A stretch of 64,000 bases of DNA from the NCBI GenBank assembly GCA_900290245.1, contig OKRB01000120.1, forward strand, positions 1 through 64,000, given 5' to 3'. The DNA comes from Candidatus Sulfuritelmatomonas gaucii (GTDB lineage: Bacteria; Acidobacteriota; Terriglobia; Terriglobales; Acidobacteriaceae). Shown piece after piece: positions 1 through 8,587 of this stretch (positions are counted from its first letter, which is position 1; the number at the start of each line of letters is the position of its first letter). Both the position numbers and the translations under genes were made by a program. Below the pieces are notes generated by a model. The model ran no database searches, was not told the DNA's origin, and saw nothing but the letters and a program-made list of their open reading frames with translations.

Positions 1-1647
1 ATGAACGATGCTCCGGAGGCCGAAGGCGGTCCTTTCCAGGCGACCACGGGCATTCCCGGAGGTTACCGCAATGACAACCGCGAGGACATCCTGGGCATTT
101 TCTACCAGGATGACTGGAAAGTCCGCCCCAGTCTGACCGTGACCGCGGGCCTGCGCTGGTCCTACTTCGGGCCTATGGACGACAAAGACAACCACATGGG
201 TGTGCTCACCTTCGGCAGCGGCAGTGCCCTGTTGACGGGGATGACCCTCCGCACGGGCATCAATGCATGGACAGCGCAAAAGTTGAACTTCGGCCCGGAG
301 ATCGGCTTCAACTGGGCCCCGGAATCCTTCAAGGACAAGCTGGTTGTTCGCGGCGGCTTCGGCTTGAACTATAACGACGAGCAGATTGCCAACGCCAACA
401 ACTACGATGGCAACCCCCCGGGAACGAGCAGCGTTCCCGGCTCCAGCAAGAGCCCCACGCAGATCAACCCCAACATCCTGTACGCAGTCTCGAGCAGCCC
501 TACCAACATCTTCGGCTACCCGGCGAACAAGAGTGCGATCACGACGTTTAACTCCGCTGGCCTGCCCACGGCGGGCGGCGCGAACCTCGGCGGCCTGCCC
601 GGACACGTGCCCACCCAATATGTGGAGCACTACTCATTGGGAGTGGAATACGACTTAGGCCACGCGATTGTTGCCAATCTCGGCTATGAGGCCGGCCTGG
701 GCCGTCACCTCATGTACAACTATGACGCCAACGCGCTCGGAGAGATCATGGGCGCTCCGCTGAATACCCTGGTCAACGGCGTGAACACCTTTGGCAGTAA
801 TGGCTGGTCGACTAACAACATGATGCTCGCCGGGCTCAAGCATCAGTTTTCGCATACCTTCTATGCGGAGGGGCAGTTCACCTGGGCGCACAGTATGGAT
901 ACGAATTCCGGCCCCTACTCGCGCGATCCCTATTTGTACAATCCTCGATACTCCTACGGGCGATCCGCTTTCGACGTCAATCACACCTTCAAGGTGTTTG
1001 GCACCTGGCAGCCGGTGATCTTCCATGGCAGCAGTGCCTGGGCCGAGAAGATCGTCGGGGGCTGGTCGCTGAGCGGCATCGCGACCTTCCATTCGGGCTT
1101 TGGGTGGACCCCCTACTACCAGGCCCCGCACCAGTTTTACTGCCAAAACTGCAACTATGGATACCCGCAACTGCGTCCCCACTATCTTGGAGGAGGCGGC
1201 AACGACACCAGCAACAATGCCTTCCAGAAGGGCAGTAACTTCACCAATCCGGGCACGATGAACACCGGTGCAAACAACAATCAGTTCTCCGATAACTACT
1301 TCAGCATTCCCAACTTCAGCGCCGCCATCACCGACGGCGCGGCGCCGTTCCCGGCGACGTCCTCAACCACTTTCATACCTGCGCCGGGAATCGACCGCAA
1401 TGTGTTTCCGGGCCCCGGGTACAGGGACGTGGATGTGACCTTTGGTAAAGCCTTTGGTTTACCGAGTATGCGCGTCCTGGGCGAAAACGCGAAGATCGAT
1501 ATCAAGGCTAACCTGATCAATGCCTTTAACCTGTTGAACATCAATCCCAGCACGATCAACACCAACATCGCCAATACGAATCTAGGTCAGGCGACCGGTG
1601 CTCTGGGCGCGCGCGTCGTCGATTTCCAGGCGCGGTTCAGCTTCTGA
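1..1647 (+). CDS. TonB-dependent receptor, Oar-like, C-terminal part (5' end outside window)
   Basis: Only the C-terminal 548 residues of an outer-membrane beta-barrel receptor are seen; the frame is open from base 1, so the first ATG is probably internal. Near residues 30-55 there is the FYQDDWKV ... TVTAGLRW pattern that Oar-like acidobacterial receptors share (compare FQDDWKALPTLTLHLGLRW in the receptor at 38768). The rest is alternating, aromatic-rich barrel sequence with many Asn/Gly loops, ending in a terminal Phe as outer-membrane barrels do. The family imports or binds large substrates, often glycans, using TonB energy. The plug and the N-terminal regulatory-like domain must lie upstream. 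A strong hairpin terminator follows the stop. Substrate cannot be told. Confidence 0.9.
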   Translation: MNDAPEAEGGPFQATTGIPGGYRNDNREDILGIFYQDDWKVRPSLTVTAGLRWSYFGPMDDKDNHMGVLTFGSGSALLTGMTLRTGINAWTAQKLNFGPEIGFNWAPESFKDKLVVRGGFGLNYNDEQIANANNYDGNPPGTSSVPGSSKSPTQINPNILYAVSSSPTNIFGYPANKSAITTFNSAGLPTAGGANLGGLPGHVPTQYVEHYSLGVEYDLGHAIVANLGYEAGLGRHLMYNYDANALGEIMGAPLNTLVNGVNTFGSNGWSTNNMMLAGLKHQFSHTFYAEGQFTWAHSMDTNSGPYSRDPYLYNPRYSYGRSAFDVNHTFKVFGTWQPVIFHGSSAWAEKIVGGWSLSGIATFHSGFGWTPYYQAPHQFYCQNCNYGYPQLRPHYLGGGGNDTSNNAFQKGSNFTNPGTMNTGANNNQFSDNYFSIPNFSAAITDGAAPFPATSSTTFIPAPGIDRNVFPGPGYRDVDVTFGKAFGLPSMRVLGENAKIDIKANLINAFNLLNINPSTINTNIANTNLGQATGALGARVVDFQARFSF

Positions 1648-1672
1648 CGATTCTCGGAATTTGCGTTTTATG

Positions 1673-1697
1673 AAGGGGCGCCGCGCGCGCCCCTTTT
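1673..1697 (+). terminator. Rho-independent terminator after the TonB receptor
   Basis: Nine-base arms AAGGGGCGC (1673-1681) and GCGCCCCTT (1687-1695) enclose a 5-base loop and run into TTTT. It starts 25 bases after the receptor stop. The converging minus-strand gene ends at 1775, so this may stop transcription from both sides. Confidence 0.85.
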
Positions 1698-1774
1698 GTC
1701 TTGCGGCAGGGGTTGTTGAATCTGCCGGCCGTTTGCGGCGGCTGCAGAATTCCGCGCGCCTAGGAAGCGACTCT

Positions 1775-3106
1775 TCAGGCCTGATTCCTGAATCCTGCCA
1801 GATGCATGGCTCGCGCGCACTCGGGATTGCGCATAAACGTGTTCCACACGAAGTCGCTGCGCAGATTTTCAGCCATCAGCACAGAGATTCCCTGGTTGAT
1901 TCCCAGCACATCGGTGTCGTACCACCGGCTGGCTGGATGAAACGCGTCGACAAATCCGTAGCGCCGCCACGATTGACCGCCCCACTTCTCCCGCATGGCG
2001 CGCAGAACGTCGAGACAGTCCGCCGGCAAGAATGGCAGCGAACCGGCAGCCGCGGATGGAACCACGGTTCCATCCAGCTTTTCTCCCGTTGGCGGCCCTT
2101 CCCAGCCTGTATATCCGCGCTGGCAATCCGATGCGGTGACACCCCAGCAGTCGTTGCTGTACCACTCCGGGTGCGAGAGACAATACGCCTTGTGAGCCTG
2201 GGTGGCGATCACCGAGTTCTCAAAATAGTTGGCGTACGCGTCGCGCCTGTGGCGAAAGTCGAACCATGCCTGGGAATACTGGTGCGTGAAGAGCGGGTCG
2301 TTTCCGCTGATGAATGTGTAGCCGCCAAAATGGATGACCGGGCGAGAGAAGTTGTTCCAGAGCTCCGGTGAGACCGGATGGGATGGCGAGCCGAATGCCA
2401 GCAGGTAGATCATCATCAACTCGCAGTAATGCGACCATCGCGATTTGAGAAAGCCGGTTTCAGGATGCCAGCCCATGGAAAACGTGTCGCCGCCATTGAG
2501 CATCCACGGCCAGTCCACTCGCTCGTAGATCTGTTGCGCCAGCGACTTGATCAAGGGATCGTTGAAATGAGCTTTCGCCGTCAGAACGCCGCACAAGAGA
2601 ATCGATGTATCAATCGAAGACAATTCCGTTCGCCGGAAGGGGACGCCCGTTTCCATGTCGGTAAAGTGATAGAAAAAGCCATGCACTTCCGGCATCTGGT
2701 TCAGGTGCCAGTTCAGCGTGGTTCGCACCCGCTCAACAATGGCGTCGTGAGGCAGGTATCTGCGCTTGTCGGCGATGCAAAGCGCGGTCAGCCCAAAGCC
2801 CGTGGACGCGATGCTGGCCATGTGCCTGGGATCGCAAGCGCCGCCCAAATCGCAACGCGAGCGGTCCAGCACCTGTCCGGTGTCGGCACTGCCTTGTTCC
2901 CAAAAGAACCGGCAACCCTGGTGCTCAAGATCATCAAGGAGCGATTCGTCTTCACCGCGAGGCTTCCATGCCCTGCTGGCAAAGGCCAGGCTGCCGGGCA
3001 GAACCGTACATGCTCCGGCGGCGGCTCCGATCATGCGGAGAGCATCGCGGCGAGTTAGCGGACGAGGATTTGCCTCTTCCGAGTCCAAGGCAACAAGGTA
3101 GTTCAT
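1775..3106 (-). CDS. Tat-exported glycoamylase-like (GH144-type) hydrolase
   Basis: 443 residues. A twin-arginine signal (TRRDALRMIG, R19-R20) precedes a hydrophobic stretch ending near residue 45, so the protein is probably folded before export. The mature part begins LLDDLEHQGCRFFWEQ and continues with SIASTGFGLTALCIA, FYHFTDMETG, SSIDTSILLCG and SHYCELMMIYLLA, all typical of the glycoamylase-like domain (PF10091), an alpha/alpha-barrel whose studied members include beta-1,2-glucanases of GH144. It is the last gene of the exopolysaccharide gene string on this strand, 252 bases after the GH39-like gene, so a role in trimming or turning over the polymer is likely. Exact substrate is not readable from sequence. 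Confidence 0.82.
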   Translation of the reverse strand: MNYLVALDSEEANPRPLTRRDALRMIGAAAGACTVLPGSLAFASRAWKPRGEDESLLDDLEHQGCRFFWEQGSADTGQVLDRSRCDLGGACDPRHMASIASTGFGLTALCIADKRRYLPHDAIVERVRTTLNWHLNQMPEVHGFFYHFTDMETGVPFRRTELSSIDTSILLCGVLTAKAHFNDPLIKSLAQQIYERVDWPWMLNGGDTFSMGWHPETGFLKSRWSHYCELMMIYLLAFGSPSHPVSPELWNNFSRPVIHFGGYTFISGNDPLFTHQYSQAWFDFRHRRDAYANYFENSVIATQAHKAYCLSHPEWYSNDCWGVTASDCQRGYTGWEGPPTGEKLDGTVVPSAAAGSLPFLPADCLDVLRAMREKWGGQSWRRYGFVDAFHPASRWYDTDVLGINQGISVLMAENLRSDFVWNTFMRNPECARAMHLAGFRNQA

Positions 3107-3358
3107 CTCGTTCAGTTCCCGAATCGATCGAGCAAGAATCCGGGATCAACAATTTAGATAAAGCCGGAAGCCCGGGCTGATGGCTCTGCAAAAGCGGCCT
3201 GGCACAAGATTCCCAGCTTTGATTTGAGGACTATTGTCTCAGTTTTTTTTAATTCCGGCCAGTTGAATTGCAGCTTGCGACTCCCTCTTTAGAGGGATTG
3301 GCCGGCCAGGGGTATTGCGCTTCGATCGCAAGGCGCGAGGCAGAAATTTCCGCGCGAT
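3107..3358. other. Intergenic region between the two polysaccharide hydrolases
   Basis: No gene is seen. It holds a small perfect hairpin (CCCTCT/AGAGGG, 3283-3296), a 10-base palindrome TGGCCGGCCA (3299-3308) and a run of eight T (3243-3250) that reads as A on the transcribed strand, so it does not form a standard terminator. No 11-base TGACA repeats are present, so the last gene either continues the operon or has its own unrecognised promoter. Confidence 0.4.
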
Positions 3359-4933
3359 TTATCGTATCTCGACGACAGCCAATCCCATGGGCGGAATCGT
3401 GAGTGTCAGGCGGCCATCGCGAATCGGACGAACTTCCGGCGGTCCCGTTTCCGATGCCTTGCGCAATGCTTCGATTTGCGCTTTGGTCGGATAATTCGGG
3501 CTGCCCATCTTTTTCCACGCGTCCAGGGTGTCGCCGTGGGAGCTGTCGACGCGTCGAATGGCGGCATGTGCATTGACGCGGACTCCCTTCAGATCGAAGG
3601 CGATGGTTTTGCTCCCGCCTTCCGCGCCCGGCTCGACCAGATTCCATGCCGCCAGCACCACGGTTCCATCATCGCGACGCGTGACGAGCACATCGCTCGC
3701 CTCTTCAGGCAGCCTCTTGTCACCTAACTCGTGGAGCAACTCGAAGACATCGAAGGACGGCTTGGGGATTCCATCTTCTGCTACCAGGCCAAAGTCTCCG
3801 TAGAACGGCGTCTTGACCACGCCCTGCTCTTCAAACACATCAGAGAATGTCCAATACGACATCATCTGCGTCAATCCATCGCATTGGCTGATGGTGTTGG
3901 CCATCCATGGTCCCATGTAGATCGAGTCAGTGATCTCCTGCTGGTTTCTGTAGCTGGCGTTGAACTCACTCCAGATGAGCGGGATGGTTGGATGTGCGGA
4001 GTGTTCGATCTCGTCGTGGACTTTTTTCACTGCGGGGCAGACCATACCATGCGGCGCGACCGGGCGATCGTCATGAAACACGTCTTTGGCGGCGTCGTTG
4101 CCATAAACATGCGTGGAGACGAAGTCGAGCGGCACGTGTTGCTCGGTGGCGTGCGCGATCAGGTCGCTTACCCACGCAGCCTGCGCCGTCGACGGACCTC
4201 CCACGCGGATGCGCGGGCTCACCGCCTTCAGCGCGCGCGCTGTGTGGTCGTAAAGCTCAAAATACGTGGGCTGCTTCGGCGAGCCCGTCCAGAAATCGAT
4301 GTTCGGCTCGTTCCACACTTCGAAGTACCACTTCGAAACCTCCTCAATTCCGTACCGATCGACAAGATGCTGCGCAAACGCCGAGATCAGCGCGTCCCAT
4401 TTCGCATAATCCTTCGGCGGCGAAACGATCTGTTTGTACCAGAACGCGTGATAATCCATCCGCGCCGCAAGCGTCTTGGGCATGAAACTGATTTCGACAA
4501 ACGGCCGCACTCCATTGGCCAGCAGCCCGTCGTAGATCTGGTCGACGTAAGACCAGTTGTAGACCGGGTTGCCCTGCTTGTCCTCGCTGTACACGCCGTT
4601 TTCATCATGAAAGATGGCATGAAAGCGCACGTACTGAAAGCCGGTAATCTGCTTGACACTGCGGAGATCATCGCGATAGCCCTGGCGCAAACTCAGATTG
4701 GCACGGCCTGACCCGAACATCTGTTCCCAGAAGTGAGGGAAAGGCGTGCCGGCAGCCCGCGCATCGATTGAGACGCGCTCGAGGCTCGCGCCCTCCGTGG
4801 CTCCCGGCGTCGATGTTTCCTGGCCGCGGGCCGGAGCAGCGAGAAGAATCAGCACGGTTCCTAGAATCAATGCGAGATGGAATTGCGGCTTTGCGGCCAA
4901 AAGGCGCGAAAAATCAAGCATCAAGTGATCCAT
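3359..4933 (-). CDS. GH39-like exported glycoside hydrolase
   Basis: 524 residues with a signal peptide (hydrophobic stretch about residues 18-35, ending in APARGQE). The (beta/alpha)8 clan-A signatures are clear: FEVWNEPN puts the acid/base at E209, and LIWSEFNASY puts the nucleophile at E323; STHVYGND lies between them as in GH39 beta-xylosidases and related enzymes. A beta-sandwich-like C-terminal part follows. It lies in the exopolysaccharide gene string, 96 bases after the WecG/TagA gene, and in related loci such hydrolases trim or release polymer in the periplasm. A retaining mechanism is expected from the two Glu residues; substrate is inferred only. A second ATG (residue 5) is an alternative start. 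Confidence 0.85.
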   Translation of the reverse strand: MDHLMLDFSRLLAAKPQFHLALILGTVLILLAAPARGQETSTPGATEGASLERVSIDARAAGTPFPHFWEQMFGSGRANLSLRQGYRDDLRSVKQITGFQYVRFHAIFHDENGVYSEDKQGNPVYNWSYVDQIYDGLLANGVRPFVEISFMPKTLAARMDYHAFWYKQIVSPPKDYAKWDALISAFAQHLVDRYGIEEVSKWYFEVWNEPNIDFWTGSPKQPTYFELYDHTARALKAVSPRIRVGGPSTAQAAWVSDLIAHATEQHVPLDFVSTHVYGNDAAKDVFHDDRPVAPHGMVCPAVKKVHDEIEHSAHPTIPLIWSEFNASYRNQQEITDSIYMGPWMANTISQCDGLTQMMSYWTFSDVFEEQGVVKTPFYGDFGLVAEDGIPKPSFDVFELLHELGDKRLPEEASDVLVTRRDDGTVVLAAWNLVEPGAEGGSKTIAFDLKGVRVNAHAAIRRVDSSHGDTLDAWKKMGSPNYPTKAQIEALRKASETGPPEVRPIRDGRLTLTIPPMGLAVVEIR

Positions 4934-5029
4934 TCACGAGCGGAAACTACAAACGGCCAGGAATGTGCGGCGCGTGCGCTGATCCGGAAGCAGGTTTTGC
5001 GCCGGTCAACTGCGGGCCGATGGTTTTGA

Positions 5030-5878
5030 TTATTCGCGGAGACCCATCAGTTGGCAAGTAACGCGCCAGATAAACGCGGGATTGTTGCGCAGGTAGCGCC
5101 TCCACAGGCGCTTTGGATCCTGCATGAGGCGGTGCAGCCATTGCAGGCCTGCACGCTTGATCCAGCCGGAGCAGTCGCGAATCGCACCGATGTGATAGTC
5201 GAAGGCTGCGCCCACGCCAACCAGCAGCGGAACGTTCAGGCGATGAGCATACTGAGCCATGAACCGCTCCTGTTTTGGCGTGCTGAGCCCCACCCACACG
5301 ATGTGCGGCTTTGCTTCCGCGACCTGCTCGAACAGGCTCGCTTCTTCTTCAAAACTCAGCGGCCTGAATGGCGGTGTATAGGTTCCAACGACCTGCAGTC
5401 CGGAGAACTTGCGCTGAAGGATTTCGCCAAGCAGTTGGGCAACACCTTGCTTGCCGCCGTATAAGAAAACTCGGTAGCCTCGCTCCACCGAAACCTGGCA
5501 CATGGCGGCCATGAAATCCGGGCCGAAGACACGGTCCATGCGCTTGAAACCTTGAAGGCGGCCAAGCCAGGTCATCGGCATTCCGTCGGGAAGATTGATT
5601 GCGGCGTCATTCAGGACGCGGCGGAGGCCTGAATCTTTTTGTGCCTCCATTACACCGTGGACCCCGGTGACGCAAATGTAGCCTGGCTCGCCCGCCGCGA
5701 TCCAGCGATCTGCCAGATCGAGCGAAAGTTTCATGTCAACAGCTGAAACTTTCACGCCCAGAACATCTGCGCGGCCGTGATCAAACCGGGAATCTGTTGT
5801 AGCTGCACCTCGACGCAAGTCGCTGAAATCCGCAGCCCGAATTCCGAGCTGGGCGGCATTGGGATCGGAGAACGTCAC
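5030..5878 (-). CDS. WecG/TagA/CpsF-family glycosyltransferase (GT26)
   Basis: 282 residues. Family motifs are complete: VTGVHGVMEA (about 70-79), NLPDGMPMTWLGR with the catalytic-region Asp at 98, VFLYGGKQG (138-145) and VWVGLSTPKQE (194-204). These enzymes add a sugar, classically N-acetylmannosamine or its uronic acid, to an undecaprenyl-diphosphate-linked sugar at the inner face of the membrane. It starts two bases after the stop of the sugar-phosphate transferase gene, so the two very likely act in sequence: the neighbour loads the first sugar on the lipid and this enzyme adds the second. The N-terminal 40 residues are poorly conserved and a later start is possible. Confidence 0.92.
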   Translation of the reverse strand: MTFSDPNAAQLGIRAADFSDLRRGAATTDSRFDHGRADVLGVKVSAVDMKLSLDLADRWIAAGEPGYICVTGVHGVMEAQKDSGLRRVLNDAAINLPDGMPMTWLGRLQGFKRMDRVFGPDFMAAMCQVSVERGYRVFLYGGKQGVAQLLGEILQRKFSGLQVVGTYTPPFRPLSFEEEASLFEQVAEAKPHIVWVGLSTPKQERFMAQYAHRLNVPLLVGVGAAFDYHIGAIRDCSGWIKRAGLQWLHRLMQDPKRLWRRYLRNNPAFIWRVTCQLMGLRE

Positions 5879-5880
5879 CG

Positions 5881-7350
5881 TCAGATCCCTCCGCTCATGG
5901 CGAAGATGAGAGTGTGAGCCAGAATGGCAAGGTCCATGAAGAATCCACGATTCCGGATGTAATAGAGGTCGTATTCAATGTTCTGGTGGATGGGGAATGC
6001 GCGATCGGCGCTCAGTTGCCAAAGGCCAGTGATGCCGGGAATCGCCTGAAGCCGCTGCCGCTGCTTTGCGCTGTATCGTTCCACAATGAAGGGCATCTCC
6101 GGCCGCGGTCCCACAAGAGACATCGTTCCCATCAATACATTCAGCAGTTGCGGCAGCTCATCAAGACTCATTTTGCGGAGAAGCCGCCCAATCCTGGTAA
6201 TCCGCGGATCGTATGACGAGGGTGGCGAGAGTGAGTACTTTGGCGCATCCATATACATTGAGCGAAACTTGAACATCTCGAATACTTCCCCACCCTGGCC
6301 GGCTCTCTTTTGGACGAACAACGGGGGGCCAGGCGAATCCAGCCGAACCAGGATCGCGATCAGCACGAGGATGGGAGCCAACAGAAGCAAGAGCGCGGAA
6401 GACACAGTCACATCCGTGAGTCGCTTTGCGGCCGCATAGATTCGCGAGTCGCGACGCTCGATGTTCGACGTGAAGTGCAACTCATCAAGATTGAGACGTT
6501 CGGTCTGATGCGCCTCGACCGCTGGATCAGCAAGAAACGCTACACGCGAACCCGCTTGCTCGGCAGCGTCTCTTGCCGCATCAAGCTCATAAGCCGAAAG
6601 ACCCTGCGCCGCCACCATGAGCAAGTCGCAGTGCAATGACTGCAGCAGAGAGGGAGATGGCGGCCCAGGCCGAATCGCGACGGATGGGCGATTGCGGTAT
6701 CCCAGAACAGACATGGTGCGGCCGAACTGTGCTGGATGGTTACTGACGACGGCAACCGGCTGAAAGCCGAGCCTGGGTGAGTGCAGGAGTGTGGATACGG
6801 CGCTTCTTCCCGTGTCTCCAGAGCCATAAATCACGGCGCGAGGCGTGCCGTTGTTTCTTCGCTGCAAACAGCACACCACGGCGGCAACGAACTGCTTCTC
6901 AAGGGCCAGGAGCGGGGGAACCGCTGGGCCGGCGATCAAAAGCACGCGCCAGGAAAGGTTAAGACTCAGCAGCGAGCTGAAGATGAATAGGAGAAGGAGA
7001 GATTGAATGGAAACACGAATGGCGCGCTCCGTTTCCTGAATCCGGAGCAATCCGTTTCCGGCGCGATAACCGCCCTCCCGGCTTATCAGAACGGAAACAA
7101 GCAGACCGAAGAGTGCGCTGATGGCCAAGTCCTGCCGCATGGGGTGATATTGAAAGGCACCGATCGGCAATGATGCGCAAAAGAAACAAACTGCCATCAT
7201 CGCCAAGGCGGAAGTGAGAAAGTCGGCAGAAGCCGCGGTGAGAGCAGTCGCGCCTTGGAAGAGATCTCGCGGAATCGCCCGCTCCGCGTTGCGCAGAGGC
7301 GCGATTGTGGCAGCGCGCAAATTTGAAGAGAAAAGATCAGGAGCTGCCAT
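5881..7350 (-). CDS. Undecaprenyl-phosphate sugar-phosphate transferase (WbaP/ExoY type)
   Basis: 489 residues, with about four N-terminal membrane segments (roughly 45-65, 75-90, 115-135, 137-155), a nucleotide-binding-like central domain (IYGSGDTG, 174-181) and a last membrane segment (about 317-335) leading into the catalytic bacterial-sugar-transferase domain. Conserved signatures are KFRSM (361-365), DELPQLLN (397-404) and SLVGPRPE (411-418). It starts lipid-linked repeat-unit synthesis by moving a hexose-1-phosphate from a nucleotide sugar to undecaprenyl phosphate. The long form with a sensor-like domain is the usual polymer-initiating type. It lies inside the exopolysaccharide operon, 46 bases after the GT4 gene and 2 bases before GT26. 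Which sugar it uses cannot be told. Confidence 0.93.
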   Translation of the reverse strand: MAAPDLFSSNLRAATIAPLRNAERAIPRDLFQGATALTAASADFLTSALAMMAVCFFCASLPIGAFQYHPMRQDLAISALFGLLVSVLISREGGYRAGNGLLRIQETERAIRVSIQSLLLLFIFSSLLSLNLSWRVLLIAGPAVPPLLALEKQFVAAVVCCLQRRNNGTPRAVIYGSGDTGRSAVSTLLHSPRLGFQPVAVVSNHPAQFGRTMSVLGYRNRPSVAIRPGPPSPSLLQSLHCDLLMVAAQGLSAYELDAARDAAEQAGSRVAFLADPAVEAHQTERLNLDELHFTSNIERRDSRIYAAAKRLTDVTVSSALLLLLAPILVLIAILVRLDSPGPPLFVQKRAGQGGEVFEMFKFRSMYMDAPKYSLSPPSSYDPRITRIGRLLRKMSLDELPQLLNVLMGTMSLVGPRPEMPFIVERYSAKQRQRLQAIPGITGLWQLSADRAFPIHQNIEYDLYYIRNRGFFMDLAILAHTLIFAMSGGI

Positions 7351-7396
7351 CTTTATTTCCCTCCGCCTCGTGATGCGGATTGATTCTTACGAACTT

Positions 7397-8587
7397 TCAT
7401 ATCGATCGGCTCTCCGAGGTTCCAATCTTGAGCGAGCCGGCGGCTCTGGCGTCTTCAGCATGCGATTCAGAAAGGACCAGCCTTCGATACAGCGACATGT
7501 ATTGCCTGGCGAGCACATGAGCGGAAAGCTGCGGAAGCGCGATTGGCTCGCCTTTCGGCTTTCGAAGCGCGTCAACGATGGCACCGGCGAGAGCTTCAAC
7601 AGCGTATTCGCGCAACGACACAAATTGGCAGTGTCCATCTCCGATCTCCCGATGCGCCGCAATGTCTGAGCAGACGATTCGACAGCCGGCAAGCAGGCCT
7701 TCGGCAACAGGCAGGCCAAAGCCTTCAGTCAGAGACGGCGCCACCAGTGCCGCACAATGCCGGTAGCACCATTGCAATTCATGCTCGCTGAGGTCTTCAA
7801 GAAGGTCGACGCTGCCGCCGAGGCCACGCGACGCAACAAGCCGGCGGATCCTGCCGCTCTCCGGCCCGGCCATGCCGACAATCACGAGCCGGGAGTTCGG
7901 TTCGATCTCCCCGGAATGCAGCAGGCGGTCAAATGTGCGAATCAGCGTGGGGATGTTCTTGTTTCGCCGATGCTGTGCCACACAAAGAAGGAATGGCTCG
8001 TCCCGCAAGCCAGGAAGCGGGCACACTGACGAGAGGACCAGCGTGGGTTCAACGCAATTATAAATTCCGACAGCTTTTTGCCATACGGCTGCGAGCGCAT
8101 ACTGCTTCAATCGAATGCGCGTAGCCCCAGAAACACATGCGATCGCATCAGCGCTACGGAGGCACTGCTGGAGCACGATGCGATTGAGAATGAACTTCGG
8201 AAAACCGAAATTCATGGGAATCTCGTAAGGGTACAAATCATGCAGTGATACCACAGTGGGACAGTGGAAAGCCGCAGCATTCAACGGCATCGGGTAAGAG
8301 AGATGGACTAGGTCAACTTGCAATCGACGGGCTAACTGCGGAAGCAGGCGATAGTACCAGAGATTCCGGCTGAGCGAGCTTCGGCTGATGTCGGCGATAT
8401 GGATGGAAAGCCGAACGTCAGTGGGTAGCCCGGCAGTCTGCGCAAGGTCGCATTGCCAGGGCGCGACAACAAGATGCAGATTAGAAACCTCAGCCCGCAG
8501 CAAGAGGCAGCGCGCCAGGTTAAACGCATGGCGCTGCAATCCAGAAATGCTTGTCGCGAACGATGCGGCGGCAATCAGGATCTTCAT
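7397..8587 (-). CDS. GT4-family glycosyltransferase
   Basis: 396 residues from ATG 8587. The open frame runs further upstream, but MKILIAAASFATSISGLQRH is the natural N-terminus with its first beta strand and Gly-rich acceptor loop. The C-terminal Rossmann half carries LLCVAQHRRNKNIPTLI and VAPSLTEGFGLPVAEGLLAG, the E-x7-E retaining GT-B signature of GT4. The ATG overlaps the stop of the flippase gene as ATGA, so translation is probably coupled. Role: adding one sugar of the repeat unit at the cytoplasmic face. The sugar is unknown. Confidence 0.9.
   Translation of the reverse strand: MKILIAAASFATSISGLQRHAFNLARCLLLRAEVSNLHLVVAPWQCDLAQTAGLPTDVRLSIHIADISRSSLSRNLWYYRLLPQLARRLQVDLVHLSYPMPLNAAAFHCPTVVSLHDLYPYEIPMNFGFPKFILNRIVLQQCLRSADAIACVSGATRIRLKQYALAAVWQKAVGIYNCVEPTLVLSSVCPLPGLRDEPFLLCVAQHRRNKNIPTLIRTFDRLLHSGEIEPNSRLVIVGMAGPESGRIRRLVASRGLGGSVDLLEDLSEHELQWCYRHCAALVAPSLTEGFGLPVAEGLLAGCRIVCSDIAAHREIGDGHCQFVSLREYAVEALAGAIVDALRKPKGEPIALPQLSAHVLARQYMSLYRRLVLSESHAEDARAAGSLKIGTSESRSI

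Noticed and set aside
3283..3308. Terminator after the GH39-like gene
   Set aside because: The hairpin is short and the homopolymer run is A, not T, on the transcribed strand and is about 30 bases away.
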